A stretch of 64,000 bases of DNA, taken from assembly GCA_018399055.1 (NCBI GenBank), contig CP073762.1, positions 248,001-312,000 on the forward strand, read 5' to 3'. Made by a program: the position numbers and the translations under genes. This stretch comes from Simkaniaceae bacterium (lineage in GTDB: Bacteria > Chlamydiota > Chlamydiia > Chlamydiales > Simkaniaceae). Positions 1 to 7,950 of this stretch are shown here, one piece after another. The notes under the pieces were generated by a model, which saw nothing but the letters and a program-made list of their open reading frames with translations, made no database searches and was not told the DNA's origin. Within the stretch, counting starts at the first letter, position 1. Each line of letters begins with the position of its first letter.

Positions 1-1074
1 GCTTTTTACAGCCCCCATATAAATGGAGGGTTTTCTCATCGGTCTGCTTCACTAAATATTCAGTCGAAAAGACGTCTTCGAACTCTCTTGCAAAAATGGG
101 GAGAGATCCTCCTCCTTTTTTCTTGAGAATAAGCACATCCTTTAGCCGTCCTTCAACCGCTTGAATTGCCTGATAGGAAGAACCACAACGGCAACTCCCC
201 TCGATAAGCACATCATCAAGGCGGTACCGAATGATCGGCTGGGTTGTGCGGCACAGGTCTGTTAAAATAGGGACAAAACGTCCCGAGTTCTTATCGAGGT
301 ATTCTTTTTCGATATGCAAAACATCTTCATTGAGGTGGAGGGTTCCCATCCGACATGTAAAGCCTAAAAAACCTTCGGTGCATTGATAGATTTGATCGAT
401 CTTTGTTTGAAATTTTCTTTCTAAAATGGCTTGATCAAATGGCTCTAGGACTTCAGCAACTGAAATCACCTTTTTGGGGAAGAGTGCTGGGAGTTTTTTT
501 AATACCGATGGAGGTGCCACAAGAATCTCTGGATCGTATTCTTGAATACCCTCATATATACCGTCTAAGTTGAAATAGCGAAGCCAGGAAACTGTTTCGT
601 ATAAATTGCTATTCGCTCTCAAAAACAGAGCTACTCTTTGCTTGGAGAAAATCGACTTTGTCAGGTTTTTAGCCAAGATATTTCCACACCACAAGGACGC
701 CTCTTTCTCCGATGCCAAAAAGACTCCCCTTGTTCCGGATGTGCCGGAAGAAAGTCCGACGGTAATTCCACGAATATTCGATTCATAGGTCCCCTTCTCT
801 TCTCCTGCTTTAGCAAGGGTTATGGCTTCCTCTTTTGAGATTCCTTCTGTGTTGAAGAATTTAAAAGATTCCATCATCTCTTGTTTTGAAATGATTGGAA
901 GATTTTCAAACACCTCTTCTTTTCCATAAAGAGTTTGATAAAATGGAGAGCTTGTCTTTGCATGCTGGATGATCTTTTTGATCCTTTTGTTATGCCAGCG
1001 ATCGATTTGACTCCTCGACCATTTTAACCGTCTTTTGGCCTGAAAATACGCTAGAAGAATTTGCAGTTTATTCA
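1..1074 (-). CDS. PaaK/CoF390-synthetase-like adenylate-forming enzyme (3' end off window)
   Basis: Translating the minus strand from the ATG at 1074 gives an open frame that reaches the left edge without a stop, so the C-terminus is missing. The protein starts MNKLQILLAYFQAKRRLKWS and carries the AMP-binding P-loop SSGTSGTRG near residue 110. A cysteine pair (CRCG) sits near residue 290 in the sequence RYRLDDVLIEG-SCRCG. This is the layout of the phenylacetate-CoA ligase / coenzyme F390 synthetase family, which activates carboxylic acids as acyl-AMP and often transfers them to CoA or another acceptor. The start overlaps the stop of the upstream hydrolase gene (ATGAATAA), so translation is probably coupled. 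It is the last visible gene of the seven-gene operon. The acid it activates cannot be read from the sequence. Family assignment is good; the reaction is inferred. Confidence 0.8.
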
Positions 1075-1853
1075 TCCCGCCCTTCCTCTCCATGTGTTGT
1101 CAAGATCGTAATATCGGAATTTTCGTTTATTAGTTTATGAAGCTTCCAAAATGTCTCTAAGTATTCCCTGCGACTATTTTGAGCAAGAAGCCCCAAAGCA
1201 TTTGGAGGGGTTCCTTCAAAAACCGCTTTAGCACTCCAAGCTGCGTCAGCGACATACAAAACCCATCCCTTCTTATCGCGAAAAGCAACCCCCATTTGAC
1301 CCACCGCATGCCCAGGGAGATCAAAAGCATAAAGCTGATCGTTTCCAAATACATCCACCGCGAGAAACTGATCTGAAAAAGGGGTAGCCCCAAACTCTGA
1401 GACCGCTTGCGATCCCTCAGGAATCTTGGAAGGAAGAAGAGGAGGAATAAACCCCTGACGCAATGCTTTTAACCCCTTAAGTTTTTTTAGCATATCAACC
1501 CCCTTTTTTGGATAGATCCACGGAGTGTCCGCGTAGTTATGGAGCCCCCCAATATGGTCGGGATGGAGATGGGTAATCAAAACATAATCCACAAGGAGTA
1601 TTGCAGGGTCTTCTTCGAGTACTACAGGTGTAAGATAGCGGTATAACCTATAGGGAAATTGCTGCGTCGCTTCAAAAAAATGCGCGCTATATCCAGTGTC
1701 GACAAGAACCTTTCCTACTCCAGGAATCTCAAGAAGAAGAACCCGAGCCCAAAACTTCTGTTTTTTTAAGGGAGCGTTGCGACAGGCAACTTTTGCAATC
1801 TGCTTGCAGTAGCCCCATTTATAGCTTTTGATTTTCACACCACCACGCTGCAT
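1068..1853 (-). CDS. Metallo-beta-lactamase-fold hydrolase
   Basis: About 261 residues. The zinc-binding signature HLHPDHIGG follows a conserved 'VDTGYS' strand, and downstream 'DLPGHAVGQMG' and 'YVADAAWS' supply the expected later His and Asp ligands. The domain order resembles N-acyl-homoserine lactonases (AiiA type) and MBL-fold thioesterases, which open lactones or release thioester-bound products. A longer frame starts at 1892 but would run 74 bases into the upstream gene. The ATG at 1853, or a GTG at 1838, gives a more normal overlap of about 20-35 bases. The gene sits between the reductase and the adenylating enzyme of the operon, so it probably hydrolyses or releases an intermediate. 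The substrate is unknown. Confidence 0.8.
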   Translation of the reverse strand: MQRGGVKIKSYKWGYCKQIAKVACRNAPLKKQKFWARVLLLEIPGVGKVLVDTGYSAHFFEATQQFPYRLYRYLTPVVLEEDPAILLVDYVLITHLHPDHIGGLHNYADTPWIYPKKGVDMLKKLKGLKALRQGFIPPLLPSKIPEGSQAVSEFGATPFSDQFLAVDVFGNDQLYAFDLPGHAVGQMGVAFRDKKGWVLYVADAAWSAKAVFEGTPPNALGLLAQNSRREYLETFWKLHKLINENSDITILTTHGEEGRDE

Positions 1854-2787
1854 ACCGCTTAATTCCTTCTTTAACTGACACCTTTGGGACATAACCTAGC
1901 TCTCGTTTTGCTAACTGAATATCAAATGTTTGTGAATGGGCAAGTACTCCGACTGTATAGGGAGTAAAAAGAGGTTCTTTTCCTGTAAAGCGAGAGATAA
2001 AGTCGCTCCCTTTTGCAAGCCACTTTGCAAGTGGATAAGGAACATTACGCACTTTCATTTCCCTTTGAGTAAACTTAGCCAGCTCTCTGAAGAGAGCAAA
2101 AAGCTCCCAAGGCTCCCCATTCGTAATATTGTAGTGAGCTCCCGCCTTCCCCTTTTCTAAAGCAAGGACGAGGCTCTCTGCGACGTTATCAACGTAGGAA
2201 ACATCGACCCACACCCCGTCTTTCTTAAAACGAGGAATTCCCCCTCTATCTAGAGCTTTAATAAGGCGGGGAAGAAGGACCTGATCTCCAGGTCCAAAGA
2301 TTGCACGAGGACGAATAGTAACTGTGTGGAGTCCTCTTTGATACGCTCTTTCAACCCCTTTTTCAGCAAGGTACTTCGTTTTCACATAGTGATTTGCAAA
2401 CCGCTCCGAAAAGGAGCTCTTTTCCGTAATATTCCACCTTTCTTCAAAGCTGTAGTAGAGAGAGGGTGTGGAAACATGGATGAATTTCATCTGAGCATTC
2501 AAAGCCGCATCAAGTAGATGCTCCGTTCCCCTAACATTCGTATGATAAAAGTCTTCATACTTTCCCCACGGCGAAGAGAGAGCAGCGCAATGAATCACTC
2601 CGTCAGCCTTTTTTAGGAGTTGAAATACACTCTTGCGACATCTGATATCTCCTCTTGCAATTTCCACTCCATCAATTGGTGCTATCTCTGAGCGTGCAAA
2701 TCCAATCACCTCATATCCTCGATCTCTCAAAAGGATGGCCGTTTGTTTTGCTAAGGACGAACCAATTCCTGTCACTACGATTCGCAT
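1819..2787 (-). CDS. NAD-dependent epimerase / 3beta-hydroxysteroid dehydrogenase-like (extended SDR)
   Basis: 322 residues. The N-terminus MRIVVTGIGSSLAKQ holds a variant of the glycine-rich Rossmann motif (TGxGSSL). The catalytic motif YVKTK (Tyr-x3-Lys) lies near residue 135 and is followed by AEKGVERA. 'TIRPRAIFGPGD' is the usual substrate-binding stretch of the family. The YxxTKxxAE pattern is typical of the 3beta-HSD/OleD branch, which reduces or oxidises a 3-keto/3-hydroxy group using NAD(P). Its start overlaps the ATP-grasp stop by 13 bases. With a ketoacyl synthase III two genes upstream, reduction of a beta-keto product is a reasonable role, but this is inference. Confidence 0.85.
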   Translation of the reverse strand: MRIVVTGIGSSLAKQTAILLRDRGYEVIGFARSEIAPIDGVEIARGDIRCRKSVFQLLKKADGVIHCAALSSPWGKYEDFYHTNVRGTEHLLDAALNAQMKFIHVSTPSLYYSFEERWNITEKSSFSERFANHYVKTKYLAEKGVERAYQRGLHTVTIRPRAIFGPGDQVLLPRLIKALDRGGIPRFKKDGVWVDVSYVDNVAESLVLALEKGKAGAHYNITNGEPWELFALFRELAKFTQREMKVRNVPYPLAKWLAKGSDFISRFTGKEPLFTPYTVGVLAHSQTFDIQLAKRELGYVPKVSVKEGIKRYAAWWCENQKL

Positions 2788-3881
2788 GACACTTCTCCGT
2801 TATATTCCAAGTCCTCTGAAAGGGCGCGGTGAAGTTTTTTCCTTTTGAAAATCGTCAGTCGCATGAGTTCCAAAAGAACCATAGGAAAGAAAAAAAGAGG
2901 CCCAAGGTCAAATGCGCGAATAACAATGTTTTTCCCCGCTAAAAAGTGCTTCCAAAAGTGTTTTCGTATGATTTCTTTTTGTTTCATTCCGTACCAAACC
3001 ATTGTTAAGGGTTCGTGATAAATGTTTCCTAAAGGCGCTTTAAGAACCCCGTGATCAAAAAATGCATTCCCAAGCTCTTGGCAACAATCAAATAGATGAA
3101 CGCCACTTGTCGCTCTAGGGTTGCACTCAATGACATACAACCGCTCTTCGGTTTTGATAAAATCAAATGAAATTTGCCCGGTATAACCAATGGCTTTCAC
3201 AAAGTTGAAGACAAAGGTTTCCATTTCATCACTCTGAATACTCTCCATGGAATACGCCGCCCCCATTCCAATGGAATGAAGGACCTTATAAGCGCTATAA
3301 GCGCGCACTTTTCCACTTTTTACGACTGCATAAGAGCAGTAAGATTCACCATCTACAAATTCTTGGACAATTTTAGGGTTGCTTTCGCACTCTTCGATTT
3401 CTTTTTCTTCTCGAACAATTTCCACGTGCGCAGCAAATCGTGAGTAAATCGGTTTTACAACATAAGGAGGCCTGATGGTTTTATCCTTAAGGCGTTCTGT
3501 TTTTGGGCTCAGCTCTTTGGTCATTTGAGCAAAAGTCCACTTGTTATGAAGAGCTTCGACAAGTTCAAAAGAAGAGGTAAACACCTCGCACGGAAGTCTC
3601 TCTTGTATTTTTGCGACATACAAAGCCTCTTCGCAGGTAGGAATGACAAGATCGACTCCTTCCTCTTGAATCGCCTTGATCAGGTCATTTGAAAACGACT
3701 CAAGATCCTCAGCAGGAGAGGAAACAACAATAAATCGATCTACACACTTTGAATAAGTGCAGAGGGTCTTCCGAAGACTATCCACACATATCACCCGGCA
3801 GCCGAATTGGTAAAAGGAGCGCGCCAAATCTAAAGTTACAGGAGCTCTTGCTCCTGTTAACAATACCGTCTTAGTACTCAA
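2775..3881 (-). CDS. ATP-grasp domain ligase
   Basis: 368 residues. The N-terminus is a Rossmann-like preATP-grasp fold (KTVLLTGARAPVTLDLARSF). The central ATP-grasp has 'PYVVKPIYSR' (ATP-binding lysine), 'IVQEFVDGESY' (hinge) and 'YVIECNPRATSG' (the Mg-binding Glu-x-Asn pair). The arrangement is like carbamoyl-phosphate-synthase-type ATP-grasp enzymes found in biosynthetic clusters, which join a carboxylate to an amine through an acyl phosphate. The C-terminal ~80 residues are basic and partly hydrophobic, with no domain I recognise. It overlaps both neighbours (11 and 13 bases), so it belongs to the operon. The acid and amine are unknown. Confidence 0.85.
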   Translation of the reverse strand: MSTKTVLLTGARAPVTLDLARSFYQFGCRVICVDSLRKTLCTYSKCVDRFIVVSSPAEDLESFSNDLIKAIQEEGVDLVIPTCEEALYVAKIQERLPCEVFTSSFELVEALHNKWTFAQMTKELSPKTERLKDKTIRPPYVVKPIYSRFAAHVEIVREEKEIEECESNPKIVQEFVDGESYCSYAVVKSGKVRAYSAYKVLHSIGMGAAYSMESIQSDEMETFVFNFVKAIGYTGQISFDFIKTEERLYVIECNPRATSGVHLFDCCQELGNAFFDHGVLKAPLGNIYHEPLTMVWYGMKQKEIIRKHFWKHFLAGKNIVIRAFDLGPLFFFPMVLLELMRLTIFKRKKLHRALSEDLEYNGEVSCES

Positions 3882-4848
3882 TCAGAACCCCACCAATTGA
3901 AAGCCCCGCAGACGTTCCCATCATAAGCGCACGATCTCCCCTCTGGAGCCGTTTGCTCTTAATCGCTAAATGGAGGGATAGCGGAATTGAAGCGGCAATC
4001 ATATTTCCATAATCCTCAACAATATTTACAAATTTATCTCCATGCAGCTCTAACTTCTTCTCCATAAGGCGGAGAGCAAAAGGGCTTGCTTGATGTGGAA
4101 TCATGAGGTCCAGGTCGTCTCGGGTCATCTCCCCGTCTTTTAGAATTTCATCAAAGAAATCTTTCACGCGAGGAGCCACGCTCTTGTAGAGTTTCGGTCC
4201 ATTCATGCAAAAGTATTTCTTCTCAGCATTTTGCTGGGAGTAAAGCTTGCTCCCTCCCCCTTCTAAGACACACGCTTCTTGGTGCTCGCTCCAGGTTTCA
4301 AATTTCGACGAAATAATCGAAGATTCCCCAGACAGCGAGCGCCCAACAATTGCAGCCGCTGCTCCATCGCCAAAGAGTGTCGCGGTCTTTGGATCCTCCG
4401 CATTAAGCCCTCTTGAAGCAATCTCTGAAGAGACAATCAAAATATTATCGTACCTTCCTTGCTCAATGAAAAATGACGCCAAATCAAGAGCTGTTAAAAA
4501 ACTCAAGCAAGTCGAATTTACATCAAATGCTGCAGACTTAGAAAGCCCAAGTTTTTTATGAATCAAAGCTCCCGTTGAAGGGATCGCCTGCTCAGGAGTA
4601 CTACTTGCCCCGATCACAGCTCCAATTTCATCAACCGCAATCCCCGCATTGTTTATTGCCTGAATCGCTGCATCAACTCCCATCTCAGAAGAGGTCTCAT
4701 CATCGACAAAGTAGCGGCATTTCACGCCGCAGTTTTCCATAATCCACCCTTGTGTTAACTCAAGCTCTTTTTCAAGCGCGTTATCAGTTATTTGCCGCTT
4801 TGGCAAATAACATCCCGTTCCTAATATTTTCACATTTTTCTTAGACAT
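3871..4848 (-). CDS. 3-oxoacyl-ACP synthase III (KAS III) family, probably specialised
   Basis: 325 residues, normal FabH length. The catalytic triad is intact: Cys114 (NSTCLSF), His252 (IPHQAS) and Asn282 (GNMIAAS). The C-terminal loop GTSAGLSIGG is typical. KAS III enzymes condense an acyl-CoA starter with a malonyl or other thioester. A housekeeping FabH would usually sit with fabD/fabG/acpP; this one sits in an operon with a Rieske oxygenase, an ATP-grasp and an acyl-AMP enzyme, so it is more likely a pathway-specific synthase. The active-site neighbourhood STCLSF differs from the usual ACAGF of FabH. It starts 8 bases inside the Rieske gene. Confidence 0.88.
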   Translation of the reverse strand: MSKKNVKILGTGCYLPKRQITDNALEKELELTQGWIMENCGVKCRYFVDDETSSEMGVDAAIQAINNAGIAVDEIGAVIGASSTPEQAIPSTGALIHKKLGLSKSAAFDVNSTCLSFLTALDLASFFIEQGRYDNILIVSSEIASRGLNAEDPKTATLFGDGAAAAIVGRSLSGESSIISSKFETWSEHQEACVLEGGGSKLYSQQNAEKKYFCMNGPKLYKSVAPRVKDFFDEILKDGEMTRDDLDLMIPHQASPFALRLMEKKLELHGDKFVNIVEDYGNMIAASIPLSLHLAIKSKRLQRGDRALMMGTSAGLSIGGVLIEY

Positions 4849-5815
4849 TCAGTTGTACCTCATATCTTTTGGGGATCAATTTCTCCCCTTTTAAAATTTT
4901 CTCAATCCAAGGACCCATAAAGTCTCCTTGGGTCGACACAAACCGCTCTGTATTCCAATGCTTAAGATTATTGCTTTGCAGTTTGAGCATGTCCGTATCT
5001 TGTTTAATCGCAATTTCGAAAAACACTTTTGCCAAACGCATAAAAAGCCAGTTCGGCAGTGTCGTCTGATAAAGATTTGCGGTGTAAACTTTCGTAACAC
5101 CTTCTGAAACAGGATGGAGAAATGCCGTCATCCGCAATTGATCTCCCTTAGAAGTGTCGTATCCTAGTTGAAAGCAGTTTGACCCCACGACTCTTCCATA
5201 ACTACGAGTCACCTCTCTTCCTAGAGTTAGTAGACGGTGGATAAGTCCTTCTTGAGCGCTTTCTTCAAAGGTTTCAGCTAAGACTTCATCTTCCGAAATA
5301 GTGACAGTTACCTTCACATCCTTCTCCTTTCCCTGCTTGCGAATCCATCCATTATGGACGAAGAGAGTATGAAGAGGATCTAGAGCATTTTCCATCACAT
5401 GAAGCAAAGTGCTTTCCACTTCATTTTCCATATAAAAACAGTCGTGTGTCTCCCACTCAGGAATCTCTGGAATTTTTCCTTCACCAATCCATATCAATCC
5501 ATATTTCTCTGTCACCTTAAAAGGTTTGGCTGCATGAATATTTCTTGGTTTGCATTGAGGAAGGCCAGGAAGTCGTGAACACTTTCCTTCCTTGCCAAAT
5601 GTCCATCCATGATAAGGACACACAATACTCCCATTATCCACACGCCCCCCCGACAAAGGAGCACCTCTGTGTGGACACCTATCTTCAAGAGCAACAATCT
5701 CTTGATCAGCGCCTCGAAAGAGGACAATAGGACTCCCCAAAAGCATAACTCGCACAGGCTTTGCCTGTATATTTTTTGTAAATCCAACTGGATAACTAAA
5801 TTGAACGTTGTTCAT
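4841..5815 (-). CDS. Rieske non-heme iron oxygenase, catalytic subunit
   Basis: 324 residues. The Rieske [2Fe-2S] site is complete: Cys47-x-His49 (CPHRG) and Cys66-x2-His69 (CPYHGW). The mononuclear iron motif follows as Asn143-x2-Asp146-x2-His149-x4-His154, and a later acidic stretch (KQDTDMLKLQ) can give the third ligand. Such enzymes hydroxylate, demethylate or desaturate with O2, fed by a separate reductase. No reductase gene is visible nearby, so electrons must come from elsewhere. The overall layout recalls the pheophorbide a oxygenase / vanillate demethylase group. A ribosome site (GAGG, 8 bases before ATG) supports the start at 5815. The first bases of the gene form a palindrome shared with tetR. 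Confidence 0.9.
   Translation of the reverse strand: MNNVQFSYPVGFTKNIQAKPVRVMLLGSPIVLFRGADQEIVALEDRCPHRGAPLSGGRVDNGSIVCPYHGWTFGKEGKCSRLPGLPQCKPRNIHAAKPFKVTEKYGLIWIGEGKIPEIPEWETHDCFYMENEVESTLLHVMENALDPLHTLFVHNGWIRKQGKEKDVKVTVTISEDEVLAETFEESAQEGLIHRLLTLGREVTRSYGRVVGSNCFQLGYDTSKGDQLRMTAFLHPVSEGVTKVYTANLYQTTLPNWLFMRLAKVFFEIAIKQDTDMLKLQSNNLKHWNTERFVSTQGDFMGPWIEKILKGEKLIPKRYEVQLNV
5802..5814. promoter_or_regulatory. Candidate TetR operator over the Rieske start codon
   Basis: TGAAC-GTT-GTTCA is a perfect 5-base inverted repeat around a 3-base centre, overlapping the ATG of the Rieske gene. The same TGAAC-N3-GTTCA element occurs at the tetR start (6408-6420). Two copies at the first two genes of one operon suggest a binding site for the operon's own TetR protein. 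Because the palindrome also codes for MNNVQ in both frames, chance cannot be excluded. Confidence 0.45.
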
Positions 5816-5830
5816 TTTTCCTCAAAAAAA

Positions 5831-6421
5831 TTACGGGATCATTCCCATTAAACAGTGATCGATATACCGATCTAAATCTTCTTCCTTGATGATTCTCTCA
5901 ACAATACGTGTCTTCTTATGGAGCATGATTGAGGTAATCCCATGAATCGCAGCCCAGAAGAACCCCACTAGTTTTATGGCACTCTCTTGCGCTAAGTGAA
6001 ACCTTTTAATCAGCTCCTGCTCGACACTATTCAGCATCTGATTAACATCATCCAAATACCACTTAGGTGGGACTTTTACAGACTCTCTTTCAAAAAGAGT
6101 TGTCCATTGATTTGGGTGTGTCTTCGCAAACTCCATGTAAGCCGTTCCCATCCCGCGCACACCACTTCTTAAGTCCTGTGTTTTTTCAAGAGCAGACATA
6201 ATCATTTCAGATAACATGTGGAGACTTCTAAGATTAAGTCTCAGCACAATTTCGTTAATTCCTTCAAAAACATTATAGACGGTTCCAATCGAGCAGCCGC
6301 ACCCCTTAGCCAGGTCTCGAATGCGCAAAGCACTTCCTCCTTGCTCTTGCAATTTCTGCCAACCTAAATTCAATATTTTTCCGCGCAGTTCGTTTCTACT
6401 CATAACCTGAACATTGTTCAT
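5831..6421 (-). CDS. TetR/AcrR-family transcriptional regulator
   Basis: 196 residues. The N-terminal helix-turn-helix is clear (ALRIRDLAKGCGCSIGTVYN, about residues 31-50), preceded by a typical first helix. The C-terminal helical domain is the usual ligand/dimer region and matches no ligand class I know. It is the first gene of the operon, 15 bases upstream of the Rieske gene. The start at 6421 has no ribosome site; an ATG at 6403 (MSRNELRG) has CAGG just before it and may be the true start, leaving the palindrome in the leader. TetR proteins normally repress and are released by a small ligand, so the pathway product or a substrate may induce the operon. Confidence 0.85.
   Translation of the reverse strand: MNNVQVMSRNELRGKILNLGWQKLQEQGGSALRIRDLAKGCGCSIGTVYNVFEGINEIVLRLNLRSLHMLSEMIMSALEKTQDLRSGVRGMGTAYMEFAKTHPNQWTTLFERESVKVPPKWYLDDVNQMLNSVEQELIKRFHLAQESAIKLVGFFWAAIHGITSIMLHKKTRIVERIIKEEDLDRYIDHCLMGMIP
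6408..6420. promoter_or_regulatory. Candidate TetR operator at tetR start
   Basis: TGAAC-ATT-GTTCA, the sister of the element at 5802-5814. It lies directly downstream of the predicted transcription start, a common position for an autorepressor site. Confidence 0.45.
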
Positions 6422-6429
6422 TTTCTACA

Positions 6430-6458
6430 AAGCTACAACCACGTGCGATTTACGTCAA
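6430..6458 (-). promoter_or_regulatory. Predicted sigma70-type promoter of the tetR operon
   Basis: Read on the minus strand, TTGACG (6453-6458) is a near-consensus -35 box, followed after 17 bases by TAGCTT (6430-6435), a weak -10 box. Transcription would start near 6423, so the leader is almost absent if the ATG at 6421 is used, or about 20 bases if the ATG at 6403 is used. Seen by eye only. Confidence 0.4.
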
Positions 6459-6489
6459 CACTTAAACCCGTCCGTTGTTTACTGACGCG

Positions 6490-6810
6490 TTAAGCAGCGA
6501 TAGGAAAATAGTTATTTTGCAGTTTTAATTGATTTGAAGATCTTTCTGTATCAAGTTCAGCGCCCATACGTCTTCTTTCATCCAACTCCCTTTGAATATC
6601 ATCGTGCTCATCTAAAGTGTCTTCTATGCCTTGAATCATCATGGGCGCCCCAGATGCAATTAAACCGACACCAAGAGGTGGATTAAATGGAGCAACTAAG
6701 CATCCTGAAACAGTTATAAGCATTCCAGTAACAGCCTTCAACTTCCATAAACGAGACCTGCTTTTGCACAGCACAATTTTAGGATTATGTGATTTACAAC
6801 CAACGCACAT
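6490..6810 (-). CDS. Small membrane protein, possibly a frameshifted lipoprotein
   Basis: 106 residues, not recognised. It has a short Cys-rich basic N-terminus, a hydrophobic glycine/proline-rich stretch (about residues 29-62, GCLVAPFNPPLGVGLIASG) and a charged C-terminus. The ATG at 6810 has no ribosome site. A good purine-rich site (GGAGGTAGGTAGG) instead precedes an ATG at 6846 in another frame, which encodes a signal-like MVLKMLIAVLLPCALV and stops after 35 codons. A single base change around 6790-6810 would join that leader to this body and give a normal lipoprotein. It may therefore be a broken gene, or two overlapping short ones. Confidence 0.5.
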   Translation of the reverse strand: MCVGCKSHNPKIVLCKSRSRLWKLKAVTGMLITVSGCLVAPFNPPLGVGLIASGAPMMIQGIEDTLDEHDDIQRELDERRRMGAELDTERSSNQLKLQNNYFPIAA

Positions 6811-6853
6811 GGTAGTAAAACAGCTATCAACATTTTTAAAACCATGATCCTAC

Positions 6854-7078
6854 CTACCTCCATTTTAAAAAGAGGTACACATAAAATCCGGATAGTGCAA
6901 CTGCTATGTAGATAAGAGAAACTCCATACCACAATGATTTAAACCTTAGTTTATCATGATGCGGGATTCTAATACGGTATTGCTTTTCCTGAATCGTGAA
7001 GATCCCTTTCGCTACAAAATATGGGGCCACCAAACCCATAAAGAGGAAAAGAACGTACTTGAGACACTCATATTCCAT
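6854..7078 (-). CDS. Small two-helix membrane protein
   Basis: 74 residues, not recognised. Two hydrophobic segments (about residues 7-25 and 48-70) flank a basic loop (EKQYRIRIPHHDKLRFK). The stop overlaps the ribosome-binding sequence of the next reading frame, so it is probably cotranscribed with the 6490-6846 gene. The paired-helix layout is common in chlamydial inclusion-membrane proteins but is too short to be diagnostic. Confidence 0.5.
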   Translation of the reverse strand: MEYECLKYVLFLFMGLVAPYFVAKGIFTIQEKQYRIRIPHHDKLRFKSLWYGVSLIYIAVALSGFYVYLFLKWR

Positions 7079-7135
7079 GACGTAAAATTATCTTTGAAAA
7101 GCTTCAAAATTGCAAGAACAAGTCAAACAGTCTGG

Positions 7136-7912
7136 TTAAAACTTGATGTCTGCTGCTAGGGTGATGGATTGTTCATCGATAAGCCGCGCTTCGACGGTTG
7201 CTGCAAAGCGATTTCCTGATGAAAGCGTGGTCCCAACGACCATACCAAACTTTCGTCGATTTTTTGTTTTAAAATGGCGACCTGTCGGAAGAAATTCAGA
7301 AGGAAGATGCTTAAATGTTGCACCAGCATCGGACCATTTGGCCCCGATATAGGGGATAAACATATCGATTTGATACGATGCTCCGAGCCCAATTTGCCAC
7401 TCGTAAAATACAACCCTAGAACCTGCTCTTGGATTGATAAGCGCCCCATTTGAAGTGATCCATTTTATATTGGGCTGTGCACGCTGGTAACATCCATCGA
7501 TTCCAAAGGAAAGGCCCTTCCAGTCATAAAAGTTTCCCCGAAGACCGACTCCCCACATAAATTGATCATACGTTTGGTATTCTTGACGTGCGCCAGTCCC
7601 AGAAGGACGATTAGATGCAGAAATACGCGCTGCCCCTGCTGAGCCATACACCTCAATCCGGTCGATAAGATTCACCGTAAGCACCCCTTGGTCCGCGATA
7701 TATTCAAACGTATCAAGACGCCCCGAAAGCTTTGAAACTGCTTTCATATTCCGATCAAAAACCCAGTCTCTTTGGTACCCTGCTTTCACAGCGAACCAAT
7801 TTTCTTTACAAAAGAAAAAACCCTCCTCAATGATTTGAGGAGCAGAGGGGTTTCCCATGTAAAGACCCAAAAGAGGTTTTGTTAAAATGAGGAGAAAAAG
7901 CCATTTCTTCAT
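7136..7912 (-). CDS. MOMP-like outer-membrane beta-barrel protein
   Basis: 258 residues. An N-terminal signal sequence (MKKWLFLLILTKPLLG) is followed by the chlamydial MOMP-like opening YMGNPSAP, then alternating strands and a C-terminal phenylalanine (LAADIKF), the usual signature for BAM insertion. It is a paralogue of the next gene: both share GNPS, QGVLT(V/F)N, EWQIG(L/I)G and (F/V)(I/V)PYIG. It is shorter than the ~390-residue MOMP of Chlamydia and has few cysteines, so it is unlikely to be disulfide-linked in the same way. Expected role: porin or adhesin on the outer membrane. Such MOMP-like families are expanded in Simkania. Confidence 0.8.
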   Translation of the reverse strand: MKKWLFLLILTKPLLGLYMGNPSAPQIIEEGFFFCKENWFAVKAGYQRDWVFDRNMKAVSKLSGRLDTFEYIADQGVLTVNLIDRIEVYGSAGAARISASNRPSGTGARQEYQTYDQFMWGVGLRGNFYDWKGLSFGIDGCYQRAQPNIKWITSNGALINPRAGSRVVFYEWQIGLGASYQIDMFIPYIGAKWSDAGATFKHLPSEFLPTGRHFKTKNRRKFGMVVGTTLSSGNRFAATVEARLIDEQSITLAADIKF

Positions 7913-7950
7913 ATTGGCATGATCATAGAAAAAATGAATTGTTATTGCAA

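Noticed and set aside
3871-4848. Housekeeping fabH
   Set aside because: The triad is intact, but neighbours are not fatty-acid genes and the motif around the Cys differs; a specialised synthase fits better.
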